A stretch of DNA of 64,000 nt from Metellina segmentata. Lineage: Eukaryota > Arthropoda > Arachnida > Araneae > Tetragnathidae. Positions 34,742-45,189 of the stretch are shown here, piece after piece. How positions within the stretch are numbered: position 1 is the first letter of the stretch; each line of letters starts with the position of its first letter. Below the pieces are notes generated by a model. It had not been told where the DNA came from. It saw nothing but the letters and a program-made list of their open reading frames with translations, and searched no databases. The DNA is taken from NCBI GenBank assembly GCA_947359465.1, contig OX375872.1, forward strand, positions 131,229,453 through 131,293,452. The letters run 5' to 3'. The position numbers and the translations under genes are program-made.

Positions 34742-35418
34742 CAGTGATTCTCAACCTTTTTTTTTTGTCGATGCACACTTTTAACGATTTCAAAATTTGG
34801 CGGCACACAAAGAAAAAGATAAGTTTAAAAGTTGTTTACTTACCTATTATTCACTGTGTAAAATAGTTTATGATACTAATTTTGAATGTAAAATAATATA
34901 ATATGTATTACAAAAACAACAGTACCTTTATTGAGGGATTAATTACAAGGTAATAATAAGAATACTTTTAATGAGAAATTTGAGCTTGATGTTTTTTGAT
35001 AATTTCATTTAAATTTGGTCGTAAAAATGACAATGCTCCTCTCATATCGTCTTCTACATTTAACAGTCTCGATATTTGTTTCGTTTTTATGTTGGTTAAT
35101 ACTGAAAATCCGAATTCACACAAATGAGATGTAGAAAATTGCAATAATATTTTTAAAGCTTTTTTGGCTATCATGGGATAATCGCATCACGTTGGGGCTA
35201 ATATTTCACTTTATGAAAGGTCACAGTTATAGAAGATGAAAACAGTTTAAAATATGGTATTTAACTGTAAAAACAACAGTTTTCTTTTACAGTGTGCTTT
35301 TCTTTAATTTAAACAAACTTTACTCGTAATAAAAAAAAGCATTATAATTTTTACTACATACATTTCTAAAATTTGGCGGCACACAAAATTACCGCGGCAC
35401 AGTGGTTGATAATCATTG
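34742..35418 (-). mobile_element. Internally deleted hAT transposon (copy 2)
   Basis: A 677-bp element with imperfect terminal inverted repeats (CAGTGATTCTCAACC on the left; CAATGATTATCAACC on the right, reversed) and a perfect 8-bp target duplication TTTTAGAC (34734-34741, 35419-35426). Sub-terminal 'aaatttggcggcacacaaa' words occur at both ends in direct orientation (about 34793 and 35370). The unoccupied target is preserved in the neighbouring T11 unit at about 34068 (attttacacacttc). Confidence 0.93.
34968..35174 (-). pseudogene. hAT transposase C-terminus
   Basis: The 68-residue minus-strand frame has the hAT dimerisation signature FSTSHLCEFGFSVLTNIKTK followed by a NVEDDMRGALSFLRPN segment and the ending KKHQAQISH, as in ZBED5-like hAT transposases. 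It is the same domain as at 3433-3720, but the two sequences differ clearly and belong to different hAT families. Everything upstream of the dimerisation region is deleted. Confidence 0.88.
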
Positions 35419-35426
35419 TTTTAGAC

Positions 35427-35640
35427 ACTTCTTTCGGGGATCTTCACTGAACCATTTTATCAAAAAGTTAGTTTCAAGTCGCACAAAATAATATTGGGCA
35501 TTTGACGATCTTTCGTAAGAAATGTGATGAAATATTTTACTGCACCTCCTCTCTGTGATCTATACTGAATTCTTTTGTCACTTTATGTGCGATTGAATAA
35601 TTGAAGACTAAATAAAAGTGACAGTTCCGGCTCACAAGAA
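35427..35640 (+). repeat. Repeat T11, unit to the right of the hAT
   Basis: Continues the T11 unit interrupted by the hAT (acttctttcggggatcttca, then ctgaaccattttatc and gggcatttgacgatc). Confidence 0.65.
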
Positions 35641-36240
35641 ACGATTCGGTTATTTTCATGTCGGTCATGAATTTCAGTTCAAATCCCAGATTCGAAGGAT
35701 GTCTACTAACAGCAGACAGGCAGGCGAAAGAATACCGCCATTCGGAGCCTCATCATCATGCACATCCAGTGGCTAGTTTCATCCATACACACTTCTATCC
35801 ATATACATGCATTCACCATTATTCCTCCTTTATGTCCAACTACAAACGGTCAGTTCTTGCCCGGCGTCCAACGAAATTCCGAAAAGCCGAGCTTCATGAG
35901 GAGCACGTTTCGATAAATGGACGAAAAAACCCGGGCGGTTAAAGAAATAAAAAAGAAAGGGGAAATGCGAATAAAAACACGATTGGAGGATGGGTTGGTT
36001 CTGAAATACGCGCTCAATGGGTTGGGTTGGTTCTGAAATACATGCTCAATGGGGACGGGACGGAAACTCGAAAAAAGAAGCCGTCTTTTACGGGAATTGA
36101 CAAACGAAATGTGATCTGTAAGATGAAAGGTGAAGTAGATGGGGTGAAAAGATTTTGGCAGGTGCTTTGGGTGATATCAGTCAAAACATGGCACGAATTG
36201 GAGATGCTTAGTATGCGGTGGGCACGTTGGTTTTGGGGAA
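35641..36240. other. GC-richer unique block, no gene named
   Basis: Contains two open frames (35658-35942, 94 codons; 36027-36326, 99 codons) with His-rich or charged composition and no recognisable domain, plus a 34-bp direct duplication near 35992-36056 (ggttggttctgaaatac). Composition differs from the AT-rich neighbours. Confidence 0.35.
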
Positions 36241-36600
36241 TTCAGGCCTTCCGCTGTGACTCTGCTGTTACAAGGACCGCCATCTATGACAGAATACCGT
36301 TTCCCTCACCAATAATTTTTGGTTAGGGGCAGGGTTCCCTAAATATAAGGGAAAATAATGTTAGAATATTGTATGGTAGGTTATGAGACGTTGAAAAAAT
36401 ATAACGCGTGGGTGTTTCTGTATCTGGGAATTATGGCCTTGAGCTGTGGCTCTACTATTTCAAGGACCATCATCTATGACAGAATCATCTTTCCCTCTCC
36501 AATAATTTTTAGTTTGGGGCCGGATTCCCTAAAATTAAGGGGAAATGTTAGAATATTGAATGGTAATTATATGATACGTTGAAAAAATATACCTTTAATT
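36240..36600 (+). repeat. Tandem duplication, ~189-bp unit
   Basis: Units contain ggccttccgctgtgactctg and ggccttgagctgtggctcta, both followed by caaggaccrycatctatgac, agaatmrtctttccctc, ccaataattttt and gttagaatattg. Confidence 0.8.
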
Positions 36601-36944
36601 TTAGGAAAGTCTTGCCCTGTCTGTGGATTCCAAGAAAATAAGTGAAAAATGTTGCTAAAAGATAAATAATTGGATGGTACTTATCAAAATTACGAAATTC
36701 ATTGAAGTGTACCTGGTGACATAATATGAGTCAATCAAAATTTTTCAGAACAATTCTAAAGTTTTAAGAAATTCCAAAAGAGAATGATTATTTATCCACT
36801 ACTCTTAAGAATTTATAATTCCTTGAAGTTATAGACAACCACGCGACATACTTTTGCGATTTCTTTGCTTTTACTTTTGCGGTGTTTGTCGCAACTAGCA
36901 ACTTTATATAAATGAGCCTTCGCAGATTTCAATGTGATAAGATG

Positions 36945-37110
36945 TTATGTCGCCAAACGAGGCGATGAGATGTCGAATCGTCCATCCATGTCAATTTCTC
37001 ACAGATAAGTGATTTGACTACTAATCGGCACGTTGGTCGTACTTTTTGAAGGTCCTCTCAATAAGCAAGGTTCAATCTACTTATATTTCAGGCGTCAATG
37101 TGCAGTTCTT
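36945..37110 (+). repeat. Dispersed repeat D2, copy 2
   Basis: Colinear with 7430-7600. Confidence 0.55.
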
Positions 37111-37650
37111 GACTATATAATCGAAAGACTGTGAGCATAGCAGTGATAAACCTTGGATATATATTCCTTAACGAAAACAAAACATTCAAGGTCTAAGGAT
37201 TCCCTGGTGGTTTTAATTAATGCTTAATACTTGAAGTATATATATGTTAAGATTATATAACTTCTTTAATAGTGCATAAACCATTAAAAATTTTAAATTT
37301 TTAAACTCCAAAATTTCTCTCTTGAAGACTTTGATATGTCTTATCGTTATGTCACTGAACTCCTTCGATTCAACCACAACATATCCCTCTGAGAAGAGCA
37401 AAATATACGAATAGAGTACAATTGCTATTCTATACTACAATTAACTCTACCTGCAATATTTATCTATATGATACTATAATTCCGTCTATTAGTTGAAGTA
37501 ATCCTATTAGGGATTAATGGTCAAGTCTAAAATTAGGTAGATGTAGAGCAGGAATACTTCAAGTTTCATGGTGGAATGATTCGTGCATGATCCTTATAGC
37601 ACAATATATTGTGCAAACATCAGAACCTCCCTATCAGAGAAGCCTGATTG
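37111..37650. other. AT-rich spacer, no gene seen
   Basis: No supported feature. Confidence 0.45.
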
Positions 37651-37654
37651 GAAG

Positions 37655-37941
37655 AGTAATGGATTAGCAACCGGTGGATTGCGAGTTCGAATCCAACCCC
37701 CAAGACCGTCGTGAAAAAAAGGGGATGGTGCATGTTAAATATGTAATAACCTCAAATTTCTTTACATTGGTGGGGTGAGTTGGAGAGTGAGGTGCCAGCT
37801 CAGGTGTGACCTCGTCATCTGACCATAGTTCAAAATTACGAGACGTTGTCTTTGGATCTGTCGGTTCGGGTTTGATCTCGGACCTTCGCCAATCGCCCTT
37901 TGTGTTGCTCCAGTGTGACGTTAATTAAAATAACTACGTAC
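37655..37941 (+). mobile_element. SINE-A, full length
   Basis: One of the best preserved heads: ggaagagtaatggattagca, accggtggattgcgagttcgaatcc (B-box-like gttcgaatcc), aagaccgtcgtg. The body has ccagctcaggtgtgacctcg and catctgaccatagttcaaaa, and the tail is tgctccagtgtgacgttaat. The head/B-box arrangement supports descent from a tRNA gene. Confidence 0.85.
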
Positions 37942-38549
37942 CCCCTATGGTAGTGGTTTGATAAAATTCTCTAGTTTTTAATATAAATTTATTTTAATCT
38001 TGAATAAATAAAACTTCCTGCTTTTTTCTTTAATTTTATCAAATAAATTGTACTATAGCGAAAAGAAGTTACGAAACTTTGTATAAGTTAGTGGTAGTTT
38101 AAAATTATGATCATACTGTAAATCATGATGAAACTGATGTTTCAGATTCAAAAATTTTCTTATGAACAGAAATTGTTTCTTGATTGCCTTTGATATTCTT
38201 TCACTAAACCATTTAGAACTTCTTAAAATATGTTTTTTTATGGAATTTGGTTGAATGTTTGATTATAACAAAAGCATGTTGTCAAAAAAAATATCATTTT
38301 TCCCTTGTTTAAAATTCAACACATAATGTATTTTTATATTTACTTTAAAGATATTTATTACAATGTCAATAATTATCATAAGTAAAGATTATCAAAACCA
38401 CAATTTTAAGAAGACAAAATTATGTCCTAAAAATTACCAAAAATGCAGATTTTTTTTGTTTTGTTGTAGGAATGGCACATTTCAACGAATGTGTTCAAAA
38501 TTTCATATCAGTAGCATGCAACAACAGAGCTTTAGTCAAAACTTGCTTC
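37942..38549. other. AT-rich spacer, no gene seen
   Basis: No supported feature. Confidence 0.45.
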
Positions 38550-38790
38550 ATAACCATTAAAATAAGCAAAAATGAACGAAACGAAGTTTTCAATGACTGA
38601 CTTTTGCTGTCCAAAACTTTACGGTAGTTGTCATAAACATTAAAGGAAATTTCCAATGACAGAGCTTTGTTATCGAAAAATTTACGGTATTTGCCATAAA
38701 TATTAAATAAAGTTAAAACAAACGAAACTGCGTTTCCAATGTCTGAGTTCTGTTGTTGAAAATCCCGTTTTCTGCCGAACATGTTATTCA
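38550..38790 (+). repeat. ~70-bp tandem repeat, three to four units
   Basis: Unit: ttccaatgactgacytttgt, then tgtccaaaactttacggta and gttgtcataaayattaaa. Confidence 0.65.
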
Positions 38791-38839
38791 ATGTTCTCTA
38801 AACCAGACAAAACTCACGAAACAGTGCTTCCAATGACTA

Positions 38840-39200
38840 TGCATCTTTCCTCGTTTTGGAGTTACCTGAAGTTCGAAAACGCTTTTCCTCAAACCCTTCG
38901 ATCAAATCCTGAAAACTGGATGTTTACGACGCTTTAAAAAGTGTCCCTGAGAGCTTTGAGTGGGGAAGCCGGTAGCTTCAACTTTCAATCACAAAGGCGT
39001 TTCAGGTTTCTTCTGTATACCTGTCAAAAGAAACAGTGGACTCCGTTTCTCAAGAGTTCCACCGGGATCCGCCTAATCTTCGTGATAAACTGAGATTGAT
39101 GCAGTACATCTGGAAAAGGTGCAAAGCGATTCTTCTTTGGGTGAAATGAAAGGATTTTTGCGAGGCAGGAATTTGAAGAGGTGAGGGTTTTTTGGTTTTA
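38840..39200. other. GC-richer unique block with a 54-codon open frame
   Basis: Unrepeated in the window and richer in G and C than its neighbours. Between the TAG near 38968 and a TGA near 39148 one plus-strand frame stays open (VSSVYLSKETVDSVSQEFHR... DKLRLMQYIWKRCK). A donor-like GAG|GTGAGG follows at about 39181 but in a different frame. It might be a decayed exon; I recognise no family. Confidence 0.25.
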
Positions 39201-39782
39201 CAGTTTGAAACATTGTTTCTCGGAGGTATCTGGTGCTGCGTTTCTATCGCATAATAAGGCTACTTTAAATTCATAATTGATTTATCAGTTTTTACTATTC
39301 ATGTAACCAGAGCTTACCACTGTAAAACCAACAAATTCTCGAGAACATCCCATAGACGAAAAATTGTAAGGTATCTTTTAATCTACTCATATCATATCAT
39401 ATCGACATTTGCTTACTTTAAATCTATAATTGCATACTAATTTCATCTGTTCTTATAATTCACGCAACCATAACATAACACTGTAAACGATGTTTCATTT
39501 CTGAGAGCATCCCATCCACGAAAAATTGTAAGGCATCATCATTCAATATACGTATACCATATCCTAGGTTTATAACATATAATTTGCTTTCTTTAAATCA
39601 ATAATACCATACTAATCTTGACTGTTCTTATAATTCATGTAACAGAGACTATATAGACATTGTAGACGATGGCCAATTCCCGAGAACATCCCATCGCCGA
39701 AAAATTGCAAGCCATCATCTTTCAATCTACTTATATCCTATCGCGTGTTTCCACCATATAATTAATAATTCGTTGCAATGCT

Positions 39783-39812
39783 CCAGTGCGACATTAATTC
39801 AACTACCTATCT
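39783..39812 (+). repeat. SINE-A tail inside array T14, first copy
   Basis: gcaatgctccagtgcgacat, then taattcaactacc: the last ~35 bases of SINE-A. See 40344 for its duplicate. Confidence 0.75.
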
Positions 39813-40343
39813 ATCTAACAGCACATAATTTGATTCTTTAAATCTATAATTGCATACTAATTTTATCTTTTCTTATGATCATTTAACCAAAGCGTAGATT
39901 TGTTGACGATGGCCTATTCCCGAGAAGATCCCATCCGCCAAATATATTGCAAATCATCATCTTTCAAACTTCGTTTGTCATATATCCTCTATATAATTTA
40001 GTACCAGTACATAATTTACTTTTTTAAGTACATAATTACATGTTAATTTTATCTGTTTTTATGATTCACGCAATCAGAGCATAATATTGTAGATGATGAT
40101 CGATTCTCGAGAAAATCCCATTCGGTGAAAAATTGCAAATCATCATCTTTCACAGTATATATCTTGCGTTTCCAGCACATATAATTACATGCTAATTTTA
40201 TGTTTTCTTACGATTCACGCAAGAAAGCTTATGGTATACACGATGGCCAATTCCCAAGAACATCCCATCGCCCAAAAATTGCAAGTCATCATCTTTCATT
40301 CAACTTATATCATATCTCGTGTTTCCACTGTATAATTAATAGT

Positions 40344-40383
40344 CCGTTGCATTGCTCCAGTGCGACGTTAATTCAACTACCTA
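40344..40383 (+). repeat. SINE-A tail inside array T14, second copy
   Basis: tccgttgcattgctccagtg, then cgacgttaattcaactacc. The same internal change (attcaac for the usual attaaaa) is present in both copies, so they descend from one insertion that was later co-amplified. Confidence 0.75.
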
Positions 40384-40899
40384 TCTATCTACCAGCACAT
40401 AATTTGATTACTTTAAATCTATAATTGCATACTAATTTTATTTCTTCTTATGATTCACTTAACCAAAGCGTAGATTTGTTGACTATGGTCGATTCCCATC
40501 CCATCGGCCAAATATATTGCAAATCATCATCTTTCAATCTACTTATGTCATATATCCTGTATATATATCCAGTACATAATTTACTTTACGTACATAATTA
40601 CATGCTAATTTTATCTGTTTTTATGATTCACGCAACCAGAGCATAAGATTGTAGATGTTGATCGATTCTCAAGAACATTCCATTCGACGAAAAATTGCAA
40701 GTCATCATCTTTCATAATTTATATCCTGCGTTTCCAGCGCGTAAAAAAATATATAATTATATGTTAATTTTATATTTTCTTATGATTCACTCACGAAAGC
40801 TTGAAGGTGTACACGATGGACGATTCCTGAGAACATCCCACCGACGAAAAACTAAGAGTAATCATCATTCAATTCACTGTAGTCGTTACTGGACCGACT

Positions 40900-41510
40900 C
40901 GTAAATGCTCAGTATCAATCTCCTGCAGCGCAGTCAGGAATGCATCCCGGATTTCCCGGAATCTGGTTAGCAATAATTTTTACTCAAGTAGCGGTAGTAC
41001 TTCTGTGAAAATGTAATGGCGGGCGAGTTGGCGCAATCCATCAGAGTTCACTCCAGTAGAACTGGAATGATCACAATGCAATTGAACTTCGATCCGAAGG
41101 GGGAGATATATAAGGTCCTCGAAATTGTCCAGGAAAAAAAAATACGAAATCCACCTTTGTAAGAAATACTAGAGGTACTTAATGAAGTGATGTTTTCCTA
41201 TCTTTGATGATAGAATAGATGGAATTTGGAAAGACTCATATACGGCTTAAAATGTACGTATTTCGTTCATTCAAATATACGTTTCTGAAGCACTTACTAA
41301 CTATAGCATCAAAATCTTTGTAATACTTATGATTATGGTTGAGGAAAAAGCACCAACCATGAAACTATTTGAAAGACCTTGAGGTTCAAAATCCAAGGAG
41401 TTGGAAACCTTTACCTATATAATATAACGACCACAACCTACTTAAATCTAGTCCAGTTACCCTATATATATGTTTAACTTATATTACACCAATATTTTTT
41501 GTAGTAGTCC
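40900..41510. other. GC-richer block then AT-rich spacer
   Basis: 40900-41130 is GC-richer and unrepeated here; it includes a TATA-like word gagatatataaggtcc at about 41103, but nothing downstream looks transcribed. The rest is featureless. Confidence 0.3.
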
Positions 41511-42208
41511 ATGTATTTGGAAACTGAACCCCGATTGTAGACACATCGGAGGGCAATGGGTTCTGGGCCTTGGGGGTTAGAGCCCCTGTCTTCAAATATG
41601 GCGGTCATATGACCCTCTGAATTATTCAAACCATTTGCATATTAGGATACACGTACTACCTCTGAATTTGTAATATTTATCACTAAAGATATTGGATGTA
41701 TTGCAACTAGGAAACTGTTTGGAGATCGAGTCCCTAGGAGTTGTAGCCACTGTTTTTTGTTATAGAGATCATAGAAACTCATTTAGTCGAGTTATCCTGA
41801 ATGGTTCGTTACGGATACTATATTTTTATCGTAGAAATCCATAATATCTTGAGGACCTAACCTCATAGATCTATTGAAGTGCAATGTATTCTATGCCTTG
41901 GGAGTTGGAGCTCGTCTTCTAGTATGGTTGACAAACGACGCTTTGTATTATTCAAACCATCTGTATATTAGGATACCCGTACTATCTCTGTATTTGTGTG
42001 TAATATTACTCACTCATGATTGAGGACGGATTTCAATTTGGAAAATATTTGGAGATCGAGCCCTTAGAAGTTGTAGTCACTGTTCCTTAATATAGAAGCC
42101 ATAGTACCTAATTTAGTCGAGTTATCTGAAGGGTTGGTTATGTATACTATCTTTATATATTTGTAGAAGCTATCCATAATATCTTTGGGACCTAACCTCA
42201 ATCATATA
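41510..42208 (+). repeat. ~357-bp tandem repeat T15, left part
   Basis: Two units with ggcaatgggttctgggcctt, gggrgttggagcccgtcttc, tattcaaaccatctgcatat, taggatacacgtactacctc and gtttggagatcgagtccc. The second unit breaks at 42208 and the array continues at 43944. Confidence 0.8.
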
Positions 42209-43943
42209 CATGGTCAGGCGGGGTAATTGTAAACATCGTAATTGTAAACAAGCGATACAAGTGCCCACGAGGGATTCCGAGAAATTGAAGAGTTGTGAAA
42301 TCGGAAAGGTGGCAACCCTGAGGATGCAAAGTGGGAATCTTGCATTTCTTTGAACCACAGCTGTTAACAATCTATTTAGTTGAAAAATTTGTGTTTGAAA
42401 CGTTATGGGTTTTAAAGTTGTTGTGTGCTGTATATTTTGCTGCCCTTCATAAACTATGTTGTTCCAGTTCTTTACTACTGTCAGTTATGTTTCTATCTCA
42501 CAGTATATAATTTACTTTTACTTCTGGCAACTTTAATGCACCTACAGTTGGATGTTTACATTTACCCCTTATTTTTCAAGGGACGGGTTATTTGTAAACA
42601 TAACTTTGCTAATAGTTTCGTTCAATTTGGATGGAAAACCAATATGTTTTTCAGCGTTATTTTGTATTTAATCGTATTTAGTACGTATGAATTGCGTTTT
42701 ATTGCATTTTTCATGTTTTATGGGAGCAGGAAGACTGATTTACTAAAACATCACACATATGATGATGTTCTTACAACTGACCAAGTTCTGTCACACCTGA
42801 ACGAGGCAGAAGAGAAAAAGGACAAAAGGAAGCCGAATGAGAAGAAAGTGAAAAAGCCAAAAGTAAGCAAGATACCAAGAAAGAAGCAAATGGAAAGGAA
42901 AGCAGGAGACAGAGAGGATAAGGAACTACTGAAAAAATTGACTGATATTGACGATGAAGAGTTTGAAGATGTCCAAACATTGAAGCAAAATATGGAAAAC
43001 GAGCTTCTAAGGTAAGTTACATATTTGGAGCCATACATGGAAGACATTGAAACGACTACGTTTCTGCATGTAAATGTTCAGGGGAGAAAGAAAACCCATT
43101 TTTCATATGTATAAATGGAGGATGCTGTTTCAGAAGAGGAGTTTGAGGCCACAGGATTCAAAAGCATTGATAATGCATTGATTATGAGTTTACAAAATTC
43201 TAGACTAGAAGACTAAATTCGTTCTGGTTGAAAAAGACAAATTCTGTGTTCCAAAGACCATGTATTTACCATCCAACTGATTTTTACCATACAACCTGTG
43301 TTCCAAAGACCATGTAATTACCTGTTGCAAAAAAAGCCGTAAAAAAATTTTCCAATTTGAAAGAATTGTTAACGTGCAAGAAATGTGATGTTCTTTTTTC
43401 CCCAAGTTTATGTTTTTCAAATTATAATTTTTTTTTAATTTTTAGTTTCAAATTTGTAATATTCTGTTTTTTACACTAAATACATTATTTGTTCAATAAA
43501 TTATTTAATTATTAATTCTTATGTATTCCTGGAAGTTCACCTCATGATCAATGCAACTTTCAAGTGTCACGATATTTTGATGGGGTAAGAAATGGAAGTA
43601 TGGGTAAAATATTAACATAAAATCGGGGTAATTGTAAACATGGTATTAGAAGGGTCAAAATACCATTGGAGTTCCTTCTACTGCCATGACTACTGCTCGT
43701 ACTGTCATTAAATATTCAATATCGGGGGGAAAATCGCTGTTTGCAATCACCCCTACTTTCAGGGGTAATTGTAAACAGGTACGGTGTGAAATTTCTTTTC
43801 TGGAATCTTCGTAACTGTGGAATATCAAAGTAGGATAGTGACAAGTTAGTTTAGTAGGGTGACCAATGTTTAATTACTTCATCAAGAGTTTGAAAATAGA
43901 GATTGAAAGGGAACATAAAATTTTTGTTTACCCATCTTGAACC
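42209..43943 (+). mobile_element. pogo-like DNA transposon relic inserted in array T15
   Basis: A 1735-bp insertion between duplicated TA dinucleotides (42207-42208, 43944-43945). Removing it restores array T15. The left end reads catGGTCAGGCGGGGTAA and the right end, reversed, GGTTCAAGATGGGTAAACA, weakly related. The word ggggtaattgtaaaca occurs near the left end (42220) and twice in the right third (43621, 43761). TA duplication and the charged C-terminal exon inside fit a pogo/Tigger-like element, but the superfamily is inferred. Confidence 0.55.
42730..43011 (+). pseudogene. Candidate exon of a pogo-like transposase C-terminus
   Basis: The open frame that starts at 42425 is hydrophobic, low-complexity filler for its first ~100 codons and becomes protein-like at 42730, right after an acceptor-type cag. 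From there it reads KTDLLKHHTYDDVLTTDQVL, a Lys-rich linker (PNEKKVKKPKVSKIPRKKQ) and an acidic segment (DIDDEEFEDVQT). It ends in a consensus donor, AAG|GTAAGT at 43012. Such Lys/Glu-rich tails are common after the DDE domain of pogo/Tigger transposases. Downstream, 43030-43215 encodes FLHVNVQGRKKTHFSYV, stop, MEDAVSEEEFEATGF, a plausible next exon. The DDE core and DNA-binding domain are not present. Family assignment is inference. Confidence 0.45.
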
Positions 43944-44190
43944 TACATTGGCTGGCAATGGGTCCTGGGCCTTGGGATTTGGAGCCCGTCTTCTAATATG
44001 CCAGTCATATGATCAATTGAATTATTCGAACCACCTGCATATTAGGATGCGCATGCCACCTCTGTATTTGTAACATTTAACACTCATTGTTGGGGCGAAT
44101 TACTACTGGAAAAGTACTGCGATCTTGGGCCCCTAAGAGTTGGAGCCCATATTTCTTGATATGCAGGACGTACAGCCAATTAAATCGCGC
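43944..44190 (+). repeat. ~357-bp tandem repeat T15, right part
   Basis: Resumes with tacattggctggcaatgggt, then cctgggccttgggatttgga and the remaining T15 landmarks in order. Confidence 0.8.
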
Positions 44191-44710
44191 TACCCTATAT
44201 ACGCACACACTGTGTTAGAAACCCGTAAATATGTATACAAATGTTGGTTACGGGTGTGGTTTTTCAAACTCCGTGTATAACGTGGGTGTTATTGAATCAA
44301 AATGAAGTTATAAATATGACGAGCATTTTCATTTCACTATAATGAAGCAGCATGGGGGAAACGATAAACCTTTCAACGGTTGAAAAAGTAATGCAATACA
44401 CGATGTCTAATAAAATATTGAACCCATGTTTCTAATTCATTGGCCAGTCTGTGTAGTTGGCTACCCATATTATACGTGCATTTGTAAGTTATCAATGGAG
44501 ACTGAGAGTGGGCATTCCCCAACCATAAAAATTTAATTGGGTCGAGGCTAAGATTTACGTTCCTGAGTGAAGTAATGAAGGTTTGTAATATTTCTAAAAC
44601 AATATCCGCAAAAATAATGCGACAGAAGTAACAGGATCAATCATATACGTGTTAAAACCTCCGAGAGGTTCGCACTGATAGTTCCATCTTTCTACGATCG
44701 GGGCCACATT
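44191..44710. other. Spacer, no gene seen
   Basis: No supported feature. Confidence 0.45.
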
Positions 44711-44712
44711 AG

Positions 44713-45014
44713 CTCGGCTGGAAAAGTAGCGGATTAACAACCAAGGGTTGCTGGCTCGAACCCAACCGAAAACCGTCGTGTACGAAAGGGGATGGTGCTC
44801 GTTAAATCTGTCGTGGCCTCAATTGTCCTAACGTTGGCATTGTGTGAAAATTGGGAGAGTTGGATGCCAGCTCAGGTGTGACCTCGTCATCTGTCCGGGT
44901 TTCAAAATTATGTGGGGTCGTCCTTCGATCTTTCCCTTAGGGGATTGATCCCTGATCGTCTCCAATAGCCCGCTGTGATGTTCCAGTGTGACGTTAATTA
45001 AAATACCTACATGC
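44713..45014 (+). mobile_element. SINE-A, full length
   Basis: Head ggctggaaaagtagcggatt, aacaaccaagggttg, gaaaaccgtcgtg; body ccagctcaggtgtgacctcg, catctgtccgggtttcaaaa, cttaggggattgatccctga; tail ttccagtgtgacgttaatta. It is followed 43 bp later by a second copy in the opposite orientation. Confidence 0.85.
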
Positions 45015-45057
45015 CGCTGTTCTTCGAACCGGGTTACCTCCGAGATTTTAAAGATAG

Positions 45058-45180
45058 GTCAGTATTTTAATTAACGTCGTACAGGAGCAGCACAATGGGC
45101 TGTTGGTGACGGTCTTTGGTTGCATTTGAACTCGAAATTCTCCTTTTGCTAGTCTGTTACTCTTCCAACCGGCCTACTGT
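45058..45180 (-). mobile_element. SINE-A, reversed, large internal deletion
   Basis: Only the tail (taattaacgtcgtacaggag on the plus strand) and the head (caaccggcctactg side) remain, joined at about 45125. Confidence 0.7.
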
Positions 45181-45189
45181 TGTCCCGAG

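Larger units (their letters stand above)
39240..40890 (+). repeat. ~155-240-bp satellite-like array (T14) with SINE-A tails in some units
   Basis: About nine units, each with taaatctataattgcatacta, attttatctgttcttatgatt, cacgcaaccagagc, gatggycgattcccgagaac and atcccatcgrcgaaaaattg, then caartcatcatctttcaat. Two units, 569 bp apart, also carry the SINE-A 3' tail (39783-39812 and 40344-40383). Confidence 0.8.

Noticed and set aside
35658..36326. Two ~95-codon frames as small host genes
   Set aside because: No signal peptide, domain or splice context, and the region includes a 34-bp direct duplication and the start of a tandem repeat.
41095..41130. TATA box at gagatatataagg
   Set aside because: A single AT-rich word with no initiator, gene or transcript evidence downstream.
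42425..42729. Hydrophobic N-terminal ~100 residues of the 196-codon frame as a membrane protein
   Set aside because: Low-complexity translation of AT-rich DNA; coding character starts only after the acceptor-like cag at 42727-42729.
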